A DNA stretch of 64,000 bases from Derxia lacustris (GCF_002105195.1 NZ_MUHU01000011.1:62001-126000); one strand, 5' to 3'; shown: positions 55,957 to 64,000, counted from the stretch's first letter. Notes: generated from the letters alone by a model not told the origin. A program made the numbers and translations.

Positions 55957-57501
55957 ATGAAAAAACTCAGCTTGAGAACGCGGCTCTGGCTTCCGATCCT
56001 GGCCAGCCTGTTCTGCCTGGCGATCGCCGGCCTCATCGGCGCGCTGCAAGCCCGTGCCGATCGTCTCGCCGACCGGAAGATCGCCCTCACGCACATGGGC
56101 GATCTGGCCTACAGCATCGTCGGCGAATATGCCGCCATGGCCGCCTCCGGCAAGCTGACCGAAGCCGAGGCCAAGCGTCAGGCCGCCGATCGCATCGCCG
56201 CGCTGCGCTTTGGCAGCGATGGCTACTTCACCATCTCCGACTCGCATGAGCATGTGGTGCGCCACGCAATCAAGGTCGAGCTCAACGGTACCGACCAGAC
56301 CAACTTCCGCGATCCGGCCGGCACCTATGTGTACCGCGAGGTGAGCCGGGTCGGACGCGAATCGGGCAATGGCTTCTTCAGCTATCTGTGGCCCAAGCCG
56401 GGGTCGTCCAAGCCCGAGCCCAAGCTGGGCCATGTGCGCAGCTTCAAGCCCTGGGACTGGAACCTGATCGCCGGCCTGTACATGGACGATCTCGACGCCG
56501 AATTCCGTGCCGCCGCGCTGCGCGGCGCGCTCGTCACCGGTGGCATCGCCGCGCTGCTGTTCGGGCTGGTGCTGGCGGTCAATCGCTCGATCCTGGCGAG
56601 CCTGGGCGGCGAGCCGGCCACGGCGAGCGCCATCGCGCGCAGCATCGCCGACGGCGATCTCACGGTCGAGGTGCCGCTGCGCCCGGGCGACGGCGACAGC
56701 CTGATGGTGGCGCTGCGCGACATGCGCGACAGCCTGCGCGCCACGGTGGTCACGCTGGCCTCGGCGGCGGCCTCGGTCGCCCATGCCACCAGCGAGATCG
56801 CGTCCGGCAATGCCGACCTGTCGCATCGCACCGAGGCCCAGGCCTCGTCGCTGCAGGAAACCGCCGCCAGCATGGAAGAGCTGACCGGCACCGTCGGCGC
56901 CAATGCGCTGAACGCGCGCCAGGCCGAGCAGATGACGCGCGCGGCGAGCGAGATCGCGGTGCGCGGCGGCGAAGCCGTGGGCCGGGTGATCGACACCATG
57001 AACGGCATCCACGAGGCCTCGCGCCGGGTGGTGGACATCATCGCGGTCATCGAAGGCATCGCCTTCCAGACCAACATCCTGGCGCTCAATGCGGCGGTCG
57101 AGGCGGCCCGCGCCGGCGACCACGGACGCGGCTTTGCCGTGGTGGCCAGCGAGGTGCGCGCGCTGGCGCACCGGGCGTCGGACTCGGCCAAGCAGATCCA
57201 GGCGCTCATCAACGATTCGGTCGAGCGCGTCGAGACCGGCAGCGGTCTGGTCAACGAGGCCGGCGACACCATCCGCACCGCAGTCGAGTCGGTGACGATG
57301 GTGGCCGAGCTGATGGGCGAAATGGCCAATGCGGCCGGCCAGCAGGGCGCCGGCATCGCCCAGGTGAACAGCGCCATCGGCCACATGGACGCCACCACGC
57401 AGCAGAACTCGGCACTGGTGGAACAGGCCGCCGCCGCCGCGCAGGCGTTGCGCGATCAGGCGGTCAGCCTCAATGCGGTGGTGGCGCGCTTCAGGGTGTG
57501 A
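55957..57501 (+). CDS. Methyl-accepting chemotaxis protein with a single Cache domain
   Basis: A 514-residue chemoreceptor. It has TM1 at about 10-29, a periplasmic single-Cache sensor (about 35-185, FGSDGYFTISDSHEHVVRH ... PWDWNLIAGLYMDDLDAEF), TM2 about 190-208, HAMP (210-262), and the cytoplasmic signalling domain with the hairpin tip EGIAFQTNILALNAAVEAARAGDHGRGFAVVA. No C-terminal CheR-binding pentapeptide is seen. Single-Cache domains of this kind often bind small organic acids or amines; no ligand can be named. No other chemotaxis genes are near. Confidence 0.93.
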   Translation: MKKLSLRTRLWLPILASLFCLAIAGLIGALQARADRLADRKIALTHMGDLAYSIVGEYAAMAASGKLTEAEAKRQAADRIAALRFGSDGYFTISDSHEHVVRHAIKVELNGTDQTNFRDPAGTYVYREVSRVGRESGNGFFSYLWPKPGSSKPEPKLGHVRSFKPWDWNLIAGLYMDDLDAEFRAAALRGALVTGGIAALLFGLVLAVNRSILASLGGEPATASAIARSIADGDLTVEVPLRPGDGDSLMVALRDMRDSLRATVVTLASAAASVAHATSEIASGNADLSHRTEAQASSLQETAASMEELTGTVGANALNARQAEQMTRAASEIAVRGGEAVGRVIDTMNGIHEASRRVVDIIAVIEGIAFQTNILALNAAVEAARAGDHGRGFAVVASEVRALAHRASDSAKQIQALINDSVERVETGSGLVNEAGDTIRTAVESVTMVAELMGEMANAAGQQGAGIAQVNSAIGHMDATTQQNSALVEQAAAAAQALRDQAVSLNAVVARFRV

Positions 57502-57508
57502 GGCGGCG

Positions 57509-58306
57509 TCAGCCCCAGGCCGGCGCCAGCCGGCGCCGCAGCCGCGCGCTGGTGGCATCGACCGCGAGCACCAGCACGAACATGGCGAGCAGCACGGTCG
57601 CGGCCTGCCGCTGGTGAAACAGCGACAGATGGAAGTACAGCATCTGCCCCAGCCCGCCGGCGCCCACAAAGCCCAGCACCGCCGCCATGCGGATGTTCAT
57701 CTCCCAGCGGTACAGCGCATAGGCCAGAGCTTGCGCCGCCACCAGCGGCAGCCGGCCCCAGGCAAACGCCGCGAGCCGGCCGGCGCCGGCCTCGACCAGC
57801 GCCTGCTCGGGCGCCGGTGGCGAGTTTTCCAGCGCCTCGGCAAACAGCCGGCCGAGCACGCCGGTGGTGTGCAGCGCCAGCGCCAGCGCGCCGGCAAACG
57901 GCCCCATGCCGGCCGCCAGCACCATCAGCGCGGCCCAGACCAGCTCGGGCACGCTGCGCAGCAGATTGAGCAGCAGCCGCGCGCCGGCCCGCGCCGCCCG
58001 CCCGCCGCGCCCCGCCGCCGGCAGCGCCAGCAGCGCGCCGCCCAGCACCGCGAGCAGGCTGCCGGTGGCCGAGACCGCCAGCGTCTGCACCGCCGCCGCG
58101 CCGGTCTGACGCAGAAAGGCCCAGCGCAGATCGGGCGGAAAAAACTCGGCGATGAAGCCACCCATCGCACGCAGGGCCGCGGGCGCGAGCAGCGCGCCAA
58201 AGTCGATGGCCAGCAGCGCAAAGCTGGCCGCGACCGCCGCCAGCAGGCCGAGCGCCATGCCCAGCAGCAGCAGCCGGCGCGTCAGCATGTCGCGATGCGC
58301 ATTCAT
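57509..58306 (-). CDS. phnE: PhnE-type ABC transporter permease (second copy)
   Basis: A 265-residue inner-membrane permease with about six helices and the PhnE hallmark [41 protein letters not shown]. Its start overlaps the first permease gene (ATGA). It completes a PhnD-C-E-E importer next to selD. The family handles phosphonate, phosphite or similar oxyanions; the selD link suggests a selenium oxyanion here. Confidence 0.88.
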   Translation of the reverse strand: MNAHRDMLTRRLLLLGMALGLLAAVAASFALLAIDFGALLAPAALRAMGGFIAEFFPPDLRWAFLRQTGAAAVQTLAVSATGSLLAVLGGALLALPAAGRGGRAARAGARLLLNLLRSVPELVWAALMVLAAGMGPFAGALALALHTTGVLGRLFAEALENSPPAPEQALVEAGAGRLAAFAWGRLPLVAAQALAYALYRWEMNIRMAAVLGFVGAGGLGQMLYFHLSLFHQRQAATVLLAMFVLVLAVDATSARLRRRLAPAWG

Positions 58307-59169
58307 GCAAGCGCCCGCCGCAGCCCGGCGCTGATCGCATCGGCCAGCCAGACCAGCGCCACAAAAGTGAGCACGATGGCGCTGGCCTCGCCGCCGGCCA
58401 GCATCTTCATCGACTGGTCCATCAGCTGGCCCAGGCCGCCGGCACCGACAAAGCCCATCACCACCGAGGCGCGCACCGCGCATTCCCAGCGGTAGGCGGT
58501 GTAGGACGCCAGCTCCGGCGCGGCGCCGGGCGCCAGGCCCCAGCCCAGTGCCGCGAGCCGGCCGGCGCCGGCCTCCAGCAGCGCGCGCGCCGGCCGCGCA
58601 TCGACCGATTCCAGAATCTCGGCATAGACCTTGGCGAGCATGCCGCCGTAGGTGATGGCCAGCGCCAGCACGCCGGCCGCCGGCCCGAGCCCAAACACCC
58701 GCACGAACACCAGCGCCCACACCACCTCGGGCACGGCGCGCAGCGCCAGCGTGAGCACGCGCGCCAGCCGCCGCAGCCAGCGCCCGCGCGCCAGGCCCGG
58801 CCCCGGTCCCAGGCGCGAGACCGACAGCGCGCCGGTCATCGCGCAGCCGAGCGGCAGCGCCAGCAGCAGCGCGAGCGCGATGCCGGCGGTGGCCATCGCC
58901 AGCGTCTCGACCGTGGCGCGGGCCAGCAGCGCGAGGAAGTCGGCGCCGGTTTCGGGCGGAAAAAAGCTGGCGAGAAAGCCGCCGATGACCGCGAGATTGC
59001 CGGGCGCAAACAGCGCCGCCGGATCGAAGCCGGCCAAATCCAGCAGCGGCCACAGCGCCGCCATGCCGGCGACCGCCAGCGTGGCGCGGCGGCGCGCAAG
59101 CGGATCGCGCAGCGGCGCGGCGGCGGACGCGCCAGGCGCCGCCGCAGGCGCGCTGGCCGGCCCGCTCAC
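58303..59169 (-). CDS. phnE: PhnE-type ABC transporter permease (first copy)
   Basis: A 288-residue permease with a 30-residue disordered Ala/Pro N-terminus, about six helices, and the loop [44 protein letters not shown] that matches its partner. It overlaps both phnC (upstream) and the second permease by 4 bases, so the three are tightly coupled. Confidence 0.88.
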   Translation of the reverse strand: MSGPASAPAAAPGASAAAPLRDPLARRRATLAVAGMAALWPLLDLAGFDPAALFAPGNLAVIGGFLASFFPPETGADFLALLARATVETLAMATAGIALALLLALPLGCAMTGALSVSRLGPGPGLARGRWLRRLARVLTLALRAVPEVVWALVFVRVFGLGPAAGVLALAITYGGMLAKVYAEILESVDARPARALLEAGAGRLAALGWGLAPGAAPELASYTAYRWECAVRASVVMGFVGAGGLGQLMDQSMKMLAGGEASAIVLTFVALVWLADAISAGLRRALA

Positions 59170-59945
59170 GCCGGCCTCGCCGCGTCGTTGCCGTACAGCG
59201 CCGCGAGGCAGGCCGGCGTCACCTGCGCCGCCGGCAGATCGAACAGCACCGCGCCATCGCGCAGCCCGATCACGCGCGCAAAGCGGCGCAGCGCCAGCTC
59301 CACCGCATGCAGCGACGCCACCAGCGTGGCGCCGGTCGCCTCGCTCTGCGCCAGCAGCGCGCCGAGCGTGGCCTCGGCCAGCGTGGGGTCGAGCGCGGCG
59401 ACCGGCTCATCGGCCAGCAGCAGCGCCGGCGCCTGATACAGCACCCGCGCCACGCCCACGCGCTGAAGCTGCCCGCCGGAAAGCCGGTCGCAGCGGTCGA
59501 ACAGCCGGTCGGCCAGATCGAGCCGCGCCAGCGCCGCCTGCGCGCCGGCGCAATCGGTCGGCCAGGCCAGCGCCAGCGCCGCGCGCCATGCCGGCCATTG
59601 CCCGAGCCGGCCCGCCAGCACCGCGGTCACCACGCGCTGGCGCGGCGGAATCGGCGCCGCCTGATGCACGCTGCCGATGCGCGACCGCAGCCGGCGCAGC
59701 TCGCGCGCGCCCAGCCGCCACGGATCGGCCCCGAGCAGCGTCACATCGCCCTCGGTCGGCCGCAGCGCCGCGCCCAGCACCCGCAGCAGCGTCGTCTTGC
59801 CGGCGCCCGACGGCCCGATCACCGCAATGCGCTCGCCCGGCCGCGCCGCCAGCGTGACGGCGCCCAGCGCGCGCTGGCCGTTGCCATGCACCACGCCCAC
59901 GCCGTCGAGCGCGAAGCCGCCGCCTGCCTGCCGCACGCCGGTCAT
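59166..59945 (-). CDS. phnC: PhnC-type ABC transporter ATPase
   Basis: A 259-residue ATPase with Walker [10 protein letters not shown] (about 44-52), signature [15 protein letters not shown], Walker [14 protein letters not shown] and switch His in [12 protein letters not shown]. It follows the binding-protein gene by 5 bases and overlaps the first permease. It powers the importer encoded beside selD. Confidence 0.9.
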   Translation of the reverse strand: MTGVRQAGGGFALDGVGVVHGNGQRALGAVTLAARPGERIAVIGPSGAGKTTLLRVLGAALRPTEGDVTLLGADPWRLGARELRRLRSRIGSVHQAAPIPPRQRVVTAVLAGRLGQWPAWRAALALAWPTDCAGAQAALARLDLADRLFDRCDRLSGGQLQRVGVARVLYQAPALLLADEPVAALDPTLAEATLGALLAQSEATGATLVASLHAVELALRRFARVIGLRDGAVLFDLPAAQVTPACLAALYGNDAARPA

Positions 59946-59950
59946 GCCGC

Positions 59951-60844
59951 TTACTTGGCCGGATCGAGCAGGCCGGCCGCCTTGGCCGCCGCCTCGATGC
60001 CGTCGTAGTTGGCCGACTTCGTCGGCACGAACTTGCTGGCGCGTTGCAGCGCCATGATTTCCTTGTGCTCGGGATTGGCCGGGTCGAGCTTGAGGAAGGC
60101 GTCGGTCAGCTTCTTGGTCAGCGCCGCGTCGAGGCCGGGGCGCACCGTCCAGTTGTAGTCGTAGAACGGCGGCGTGGTTGCCAGCACGCGCACCTTGGCC
60201 ACGTTGGCGTTGCCGGCCTCGGTCAGCTTGTCGAACACCGAGGCGTTGAGCACGCCGGCCTCGGCCCGGCCCGCCGCCACAAAGGCCACGGTCGCGTCAT
60301 GCGCGCCCGAGAACGCCACCGCCTTGAAGTCGCGGTCGGCGTCGATGCCGTCCTTCATCAGGAAGTAGCGCGGCATCAGATGGCCCGAGGTCGACGACGG
60401 CGCGCCGAACGCGAAGGTCTTGCCCTTCAGGTCGGCCAGCGATTTGGCCGGGCTGTCGACGGGCACGATGAACTTGCTGGTGAACTTCTCGTCCTCGGCG
60501 CGCTGCACGATCGGCGTCGCGCCGCCATGCGTGCGGATGCGCGCCTGCACAAAGGTGAAGCCGCCGAGCCAGGCCAGATCGATCTTGTTGCTGGCCAGCC
60601 CCTCGACCACCGCCGCGTAATCGGTGACCGGCGTGAACTGCACATCGAGCCCGGTCTCCTTCCTGAGGTAGTCGCCGAGCGGGCGGAACTTGCGTTGCAG
60701 CTCGGTCGGCGCCTCGTCGGGGATGGCCGACACGCGCAGCACGGTGGCTTGCGCCGCCGCCTGTTCGGCAGCGCCGGCAGCGGCGAGTGACAGGGCAAGC
60801 GCGGCGATGTCGCGCAGCGCGCGGCGACGGAAAAGCGTGGTCAT
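59951..60844 (-). CDS. phnD: PhnD-like binding protein, putative selenium-oxyanion (selenate) importer
   Basis: A 297-residue periplasmic binding protein with signal peptide (1-32) and PhnD fold: [46 protein letters not shown], then [13 protein letters not shown] and [17 protein letters not shown]. The IPDEAP start and ...STSGHLMPR are typical of the sub-group annotated as putative selenate-binding proteins found near selD, as I recall. It is divergent from selD, 161 bases apart. A phosphonate or phosphite ligand is the alternative; no phosphonate catabolic genes are present. Confidence 0.82.
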   Translation of the reverse strand: MTTLFRRRALRDIAALALSLAAAGAAEQAAAQATVLRVSAIPDEAPTELQRKFRPLGDYLRKETGLDVQFTPVTDYAAVVEGLASNKIDLAWLGGFTFVQARIRTHGGATPIVQRAEDEKFTSKFIVPVDSPAKSLADLKGKTFAFGAPSSTSGHLMPRYFLMKDGIDADRDFKAVAFSGAHDATVAFVAAGRAEAGVLNASVFDKLTEAGNANVAKVRVLATTPPFYDYNWTVRPGLDAALTKKLTDAFLKLDPANPEHKEIMALQRASKFVPTKSANYDGIEAAAKAAGLLDPAK

Positions 60845-61005
60845 GGGCAGCGTCCGGAAGTAGGGCGAAAGCGGGCGGCCATTGTCGTTCAAGCCAATGA
60901 CGGCGCCGGCCGCGCGCCGGCATGCGCCTGCGGGGCCGGCGCTGACGGCTGCCACAATCGCGCGCAACTGCCGCCGCGCGCCCCCTGCCCTGCCCGAGCT
61001 TCCGC

Positions 61006-62067
61006 ATGAACGCCATCACGCCCGAACCCGTCCGCCTCACCGCCTTCTCGCACGGGGGCGGCTGCGGCTGCAAGATCGCGCCCGCCGTGCTGGCCGACAT
61101 CCTGCGCAACACCGGCGCCGGCCTGATCCCGCCCGAACTCATGGTCGGCATCGAGACCGCCGACGATGCCGCCGTCTACCGCCTCAACGACGAGCAGGCG
61201 CTCATCGCGACGACCGATTTCTTCATGCCCATCGTCGACGACCCCTACGACTTTGGCCGCATCGCCGCGACCAATGCCATCAGCGACGTGTACGCGATGG
61301 GCGGCCGGCCGATCCTGGCGCTGGCCATCGTCGCCATGCCGGTCGCCAAGCTGCCGCCCGAGACCATCGGCCGCATCCTGGCCGGCGGGCAGGACGTGTG
61401 CCGCGCCGCCGGCATCCCCATCGCGGGCGGCCACACCATCGACTCGGTCGAGCCGATCTACGGGCTGGTCGCGCTCGGGCTGGTGCATCCCGACCGGGTG
61501 CGGCGCAATGCGGCGGCGCGCGCCGGCGATGTGCTGGTGCTGGGCAAGCCGATCGGCGTCGGCGTGCTGTCGGCCGCGCTCAAGAAGGGCCGGCTCGATG
61601 CCGCCGGCTACGCACGGATGATCGACACGACCACGCGGCTCAACACGCCGGGCATGCGGCTCGCGGCCATGGACGGCGTGCATGCGCTGACCGATGTGAC
61701 GGGCTTTGGCCTGGCCGGCCATGCGCTGGAGATGGCGCGCGGCGCGGGGCTGGCGGTGACGATCGACTGGGCGCGCGTGCCGCTGATCGAAGGCGCGGAG
61801 GCGCTGGCGGCGGAGGGCTGCATCACGGGGGCGTCGGGGCGCAATTGGGCGAGTTATGGCGATTCGGTCGTGCTCGATGCGGGGTTGCCGGCGCTGGCGC
61901 GCGATCTGGCGAGCGATCCGCAGACGTCGGGGGGATTGCTGGTGAGCTGTGCGCCGGAGGCGGTGGAGGCGGTGCTGGCGGTGTTTGGGGAGGAGGGGTT
62001 TGCGCAGGCGGCTGTGGTTGGGGGCGTGCGGGAGGGTGCGGCGTCGCTGCGGATTACGCGGGATTGA
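61006..62067 (+). CDS. selD: Selenide, water dikinase
   Basis: A 353-residue SelD that makes selenophosphate for selenocysteine and 2-selenouridine. The catalytic Cys and Lys are C20 and K23 in SHGGGCGCKI. ATP-site motifs include ETADDAAVYRLND, TTDFFMPIVDDPYDFGRIAATNAISDVYAMGG and VTGFGLAGHALEMARG. It faces away from the PhnCDE-like transporter. No selA, selB, selU or selenoprotein gene is in the window. The last 100 bases use more G-rich codons and lead into the AT-rich region. Confidence 0.96.
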   Translation: MNAITPEPVRLTAFSHGGGCGCKIAPAVLADILRNTGAGLIPPELMVGIETADDAAVYRLNDEQALIATTDFFMPIVDDPYDFGRIAATNAISDVYAMGGRPILALAIVAMPVAKLPPETIGRILAGGQDVCRAAGIPIAGGHTIDSVEPIYGLVALGLVHPDRVRRNAAARAGDVLVLGKPIGVGVLSAALKKGRLDAAGYARMIDTTTRLNTPGMRLAAMDGVHALTDVTGFGLAGHALEMARGAGLAVTIDWARVPLIEGAEALAAEGCITGASGRNWASYGDSVVLDAGLPALARDLASDPQTSGGLLVSCAPEAVEAVLAVFGEEGFAQAAVVGGVREGAASLRITRD

Positions 62068-62526
62068 AATTGTTTGGGTCGGGAATGGCGGCGGGAATTG
62101 GCAAGGCCGTCACTTATGCCGAGAACATGCGTGCTGTCTCGGACGCTTATTCAGCTTTGCCGGCGAGTATTTTCGGCCTGAAAACAATCGGCCGCAATTC
62201 GTTTTTTGTGCTCAGGTGGCAATTGGTGCACACAGTGTGAATGAAAAGTGGCGCCCGATCGATTCGTTGCCAATGACAATATTTTGCCTACCGCAATCGC
62301 CGAGTTATCGTGCAAATCATTGCACAAGCATTTGATTTGACGAGCATTTCTTTGGGCAATGCCGTGTTATCCGGCGGCGTTATGCAATTTGCGATGAGCT
62401 TGAGTTGAGCGTGCATGGTTTGTCGTGAGTTTTAGTACGCAGACAGAATTATCCTGAATGATTGAAGTGCTCGTGAAATCATGGGTTTGTTGGGTAAACT
62501 GGCAAGTAGGAGTCGCGGTGGGAATG
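62068..62526. other. Gene-free, AT-rich boundary region downstream of selD
   Basis: About 460 bases where base composition changes from strongly GC-rich to roughly even. I see no credible gene on either strand; the longest frame (minus, 83 codons to 62367) has no recognisable domain and no resemblance to an integron integrase. It carries one copy of a 23-base direct repeat (62364-62386) whose partner begins the attI-like site. It probably marks the junction between the core chromosome and acquired DNA. Confidence 0.6.
62364..62386. repeat. Direct repeat, copy 1 (GTGTTATCCGGCG...TATGCA)
   Basis: GTGTTATCCGGCG followed by GCGTTATGCA. The second copy at 62527-62548 differs by one missing base and one substitution. 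The copies are 163 bases apart. In integron attI sites, repeated integrase-binding GTTA-type motifs precede the crossover site, so this may be the more distal one. Confidence 0.6.
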
Positions 62527-62566
62527 GTGTTATCCGGCGCGATATGCACGCTAAAACAGGTTAGAA
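62527..62566 (+). other. Putative integron attI site
   Basis: The site combines a GTTATCC motif (62529-62535), then CTAAAACA (62551-62558), then the crossover-type GTTAGAA (62560-62566). The class 1 attI1 site, from memory, has GTTACGC, then CTAAAACA, then GTTAGGC, with 32 bases between the two GTTA starts; here it is 31, and CTAAAACA sits at the same offset. GTTAGAA fits GTTRRRY except for the last base. A cassette-like gene begins 10 bases later. No integrase gene is next to it. Confidence 0.5.
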
Positions 62567-62576
62567 GGCAAAAATC

Positions 62577-63377
62577 ATGACTCTGTGCGTAGTCTGGAGA
62601 AAAAACGACGAAGTGCATTTCGCGTCTGACTCAAGAGTGACGTTAGCTAAAAACTCCCATGCTGATGTTGGCATCAAGGTTCTCTCGCTTCCGTATAACA
62701 TTTATTCGCCATGTGATTCCAGCACAGGTAAGCGATCACTGGTTGCGACCGGAGAACTCGGCATGTGCTTTGCCGGAAGCGCCGTGAATTCACTTTTTGT
62801 CAAAGAGTCGGTCGCAGAAGTCCTAAAAGAACTTCAATATGCTCCGGGCTACAGCAATACCAGCATGAATGGTTTGGCTCAGCTCGTATTTACGGCGTAT
62901 CGCCTTATCTCAAAAGAAGTGTGTAGCACAGTAATCGGTGGCAATGGAAGAGCTGCGCTCGTTATTGCGGGGTGGTGTATTGAGAAAAAGTGTGTCCGCA
63001 CATTTTATCTGGAGACAAGTGACGAAAATAAGCATTCCTGCAAGGAGATTCTCACTGCACCAAACCAGCACCATTTTATCGGCAGCGGCAAGAGCAAAGC
63101 TGGAGCTCTTTTGCCCATGAATCCATCGGACACCGACTATTTAAGAGTTTTGAAATCGGTTATTGACGATCCAACCGTGGATTCTGTCGGCGGCTCGATT
63201 CAATACGGTCATTTTGAAAATAACAACTTCAAATTATCTGGAATCGTAGAGCGGAAGGAAGGTGTTCACTATTGGCGCGGAGCGTTGGATCTCAACAGCA
63301 CTGAGTTTATGGGTGCGGATGACATCCTTGTCCCTAGTCTCAGTTATATCGATCCGTTCAACACGTTCTCGCGGTAA
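62577..63377 (+). CDS. Proteasome/HslV/Anbu-like Ntn hydrolase in a cassette-like setting
   Basis: A 266-residue protein that reads MTLCVVWRKN at the start. After removal of Met the N-terminal Thr would be the nucleophile. Asp in FASDSR falls at mature position 17 and Lys in GIKV at position 33, exactly the Thr1-Asp17-Lys33 spacing of proteasome beta subunits and HslV. MCFAGSAVNSL (63-73) resembles the FAGGTADA region and FIGSGKSKAGALL (167-179) the conserved GSG loop. FASDSR is also typical of Anbu, whose length is closer. AGAAGG lies 8 bases before the ATG. AT-rich composition and a short distance to an attC-like element suggest horizontal acquisition. Substrate unknown. Confidence 0.65.
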   Translation: MTLCVVWRKNDEVHFASDSRVTLAKNSHADVGIKVLSLPYNIYSPCDSSTGKRSLVATGELGMCFAGSAVNSLFVKESVAEVLKELQYAPGYSNTSMNGLAQLVFTAYRLISKEVCSTVIGGNGRAALVIAGWCIEKKCVRTFYLETSDENKHSCKEILTAPNQHHFIGSGKSKAGALLPMNPSDTDYLRVLKSVIDDPTVDSVGGSIQYGHFENNNFKLSGIVERKEGVHYWRGALDLNSTEFMGADDILVPSLSYIDPFNTFSR

Positions 63378-63383
63378 CTTGCT

Positions 63384-63443
63384 TTCTAACAATTCGTTCC
63401 ATCGGACGGCCCTGACGGGCCGCCGCTGAACTCAAACTTGGCC
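63384..63443 (+). other. Putative attC recombination site (60 bp)
   Basis: It begins 7 bases after the stop codon with TTCTAACAATTCGTTC, nearly the same as the start of well-known attC sites (R'' box RYYYAAC). A perfect hairpin follows (CGGCCC, TGAC loop, GGGCCG; 63407-63422), then GAACTCAAAC. The GTTC and GAAC arms pair, as L'' and L' should. The right end is CTTGGCC (63437-63443) where GTTRRRY is expected, so this copy may be worn or inactive. The length is that of the classic 59-base element. Confidence 0.55.
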
Positions 63444-63600
63444 AGATCAATGCCAACTCGCACAATCGTCATGGACTTCTCCCCTCGAAAGTGAACGTGA
63501 TGAGTTGTGAGAACCCCATCGTGGCACGTCAGTGCTGTTCAGCGGCTTCCGCGCCGCAGCTTCGGGACGGGGAAGTCCCTTTCATTCGTTAGAGATCACG
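63444..63600. other. Short spacer between cassette-like genes, with a GTTAGAG crossover-like motif
   Basis: About 157 bases with no convincing gene; the only frame from an ATG is 14 codons. Two hairpins are present (GCGGC/GCCGC around 63542 and GGGAC/GTCCC around 63565). GTTAGAG at 63588-63594, 6 bases before the next start codon, complements the TCTAAC of the upstream attC-like site, so the true attC could be a longer element ending here, or this could be a tiny cassette. Confidence 0.4.
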
Positions 63601-64000
63601 ATGACAAGCAACGACTATCTCCCATCAAGCACCGTCCTATGCTTTGAAAATTTCAAAGAAGCATCCCTGTACTTTGATCGCGTGCTTCCTTTGAATATGG
63701 GACGGATGCGTGGCGATTCCACTGTTGGCGACATTCTGGTGGGCTATCCAGAAGAGGTACCGTCTGCAGCCCTTTCCCACCTTATTGACGGAATTGAAGG
63801 GAACACCGTTACTTATAGTCACGCCACTCGCGTGATGGAATTCACCGCTAATAGGTGGGTTGAATTTGCTAAAGAGGTGCAGCCATACGCGAGGCTATGG
63901 TCACCGGACCCCAGGCGTCCCGACGATGATGAGCTTCAAAACCAATACCGTAAGCTCCAAAAATCCTATTTTGCAGATGCGTCCACTTCTGGGGCAACGC
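63601..64000 (+). CDS. Hypothetical cassette-type protein (partial, runs off the right edge)
   Basis: The frame opens at ATG 63601 (MTSNDYLPSSTVLCFENF) and stays open for 133 codons to the end of the window. It is a soluble acidic-type protein with segments FKEASLYFDRVLPLNM, VGDILVGYPEEVPSAALSHLIDGIEG and a polar helix near LQNQYRKLQKS. I recognise no family. It is AT-richer than the core genes and starts 6 bases after GTTAGAG, in the same direction as the upstream Ntn hydrolase, as in a cassette array. Confidence 0.7.
   Translation, partial: MTSNDYLPSSTVLCFENFKEASLYFDRVLPLNMGRMRGDSTVGDILVGYPEEVPSAALSHLIDGIEGNTVTYSHATRVMEFTANRWVEFAKEVQPYARLWSPDPRRPDDDELQNQYRKLQKSYFADASTSGAT

Noticed and set aside
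62367..62618. Minus-strand 83-codon frame over the attI-like site as an integrase remnant
   Set aside because: Its Ser/Thr-rich sequence shows none of the tyrosine-recombinase motifs and it overlaps the cassette gene start.

Overview
The window is a high-GC chromosomal stretch, by eye about two-thirds GC until about 62,080. Gene content and order point to a betaproteobacterium of the Burkholderiales. The main evidence is the block purF-cvpA-SPOR-folC-accD-trpA-trpB-trpF-truA-fimV-asd-leuB-leuD-entericidin-leuC, a SAM-II riboswitch in front of metZ, and the LeuA type. I cannot name the genus.

Layout, left to right. (1) 1-7,523: a carbohydrate-uptake locus on the minus strand with a LacI-family regulator, a TonB-dependent receptor, its own ExbB-ExbD-ExbD-TonB motor, and a periplasmic sugar-binding protein leading into a permease cut by the left edge. 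Two LacI-type operators lie in front of the receptor. (2) 7,580-16,107: purine (urate) degradation. PuuD and HIU hydrolase run left; PuuE allantoinase, a fused OHCU decarboxylase/allantoate amidohydrolase, an M20 hydrolase and an NMT1/TauA-type ABC importer run right. A TGTATACA palindrome sits between the two arms. (3) 16,207-22,710: leuA with a newly read leucine-codon leader peptide, a small DUF1328-like membrane protein, a 2OG-Fe(II) oxygenase, metZ under a SAM-II riboswitch plus terminator, a Bcr/CflA exporter and a flavin reductase. (4) 22,758-41,702: a long minus-strand housekeeping block for purine, tryptophan, fatty acid, folate and leucine synthesis, with truA, fimV, asd, a lipoprotein M48 protease and aroC. 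(5) 41,871-50,961: mixed metabolic and membrane genes (CBS protein, hydroxypyruvate isomerase, proline iminopeptidase, YihY, DUF2069, FAD-linked oxidase, DusA, an alpha/beta hydrolase). (6) 50,969-57,501: urease accessory genes ureG and ureF-ureE separated by a large orphan sensor kinase, then a chemoreceptor. (7) 57,509-62,067: a PhnCDE-like ABC transporter divergent from selD, probably a selenium-oxyanion importer. (8) 62,068-64,000: an abrupt change to much more AT-rich DNA that looks like the start of an integron cassette array: an attI-like site, a cassette gene for a proteasome/HslV/Anbu-like Ntn hydrolase, an attC-like 60-bp element, and a second cassette gene cut by the right edge. No integrase is visible.

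Working together: urate is carried through 5-hydroxyisourate, OHCU, allantoin and allantoate toward urea and glyoxylate. The urease maturation genes and hydroxypyruvate isomerase fit the downstream use of those products, although urease structural genes are absent. Leucine synthesis is split, with leuA under its own candidate attenuator and leuCDB in the housekeeping block. The most novel parts are the integron-like end with its Ntn hydrolase, the near-leaderless leucine leader upstream of leuA, and the selD-linked transporter.
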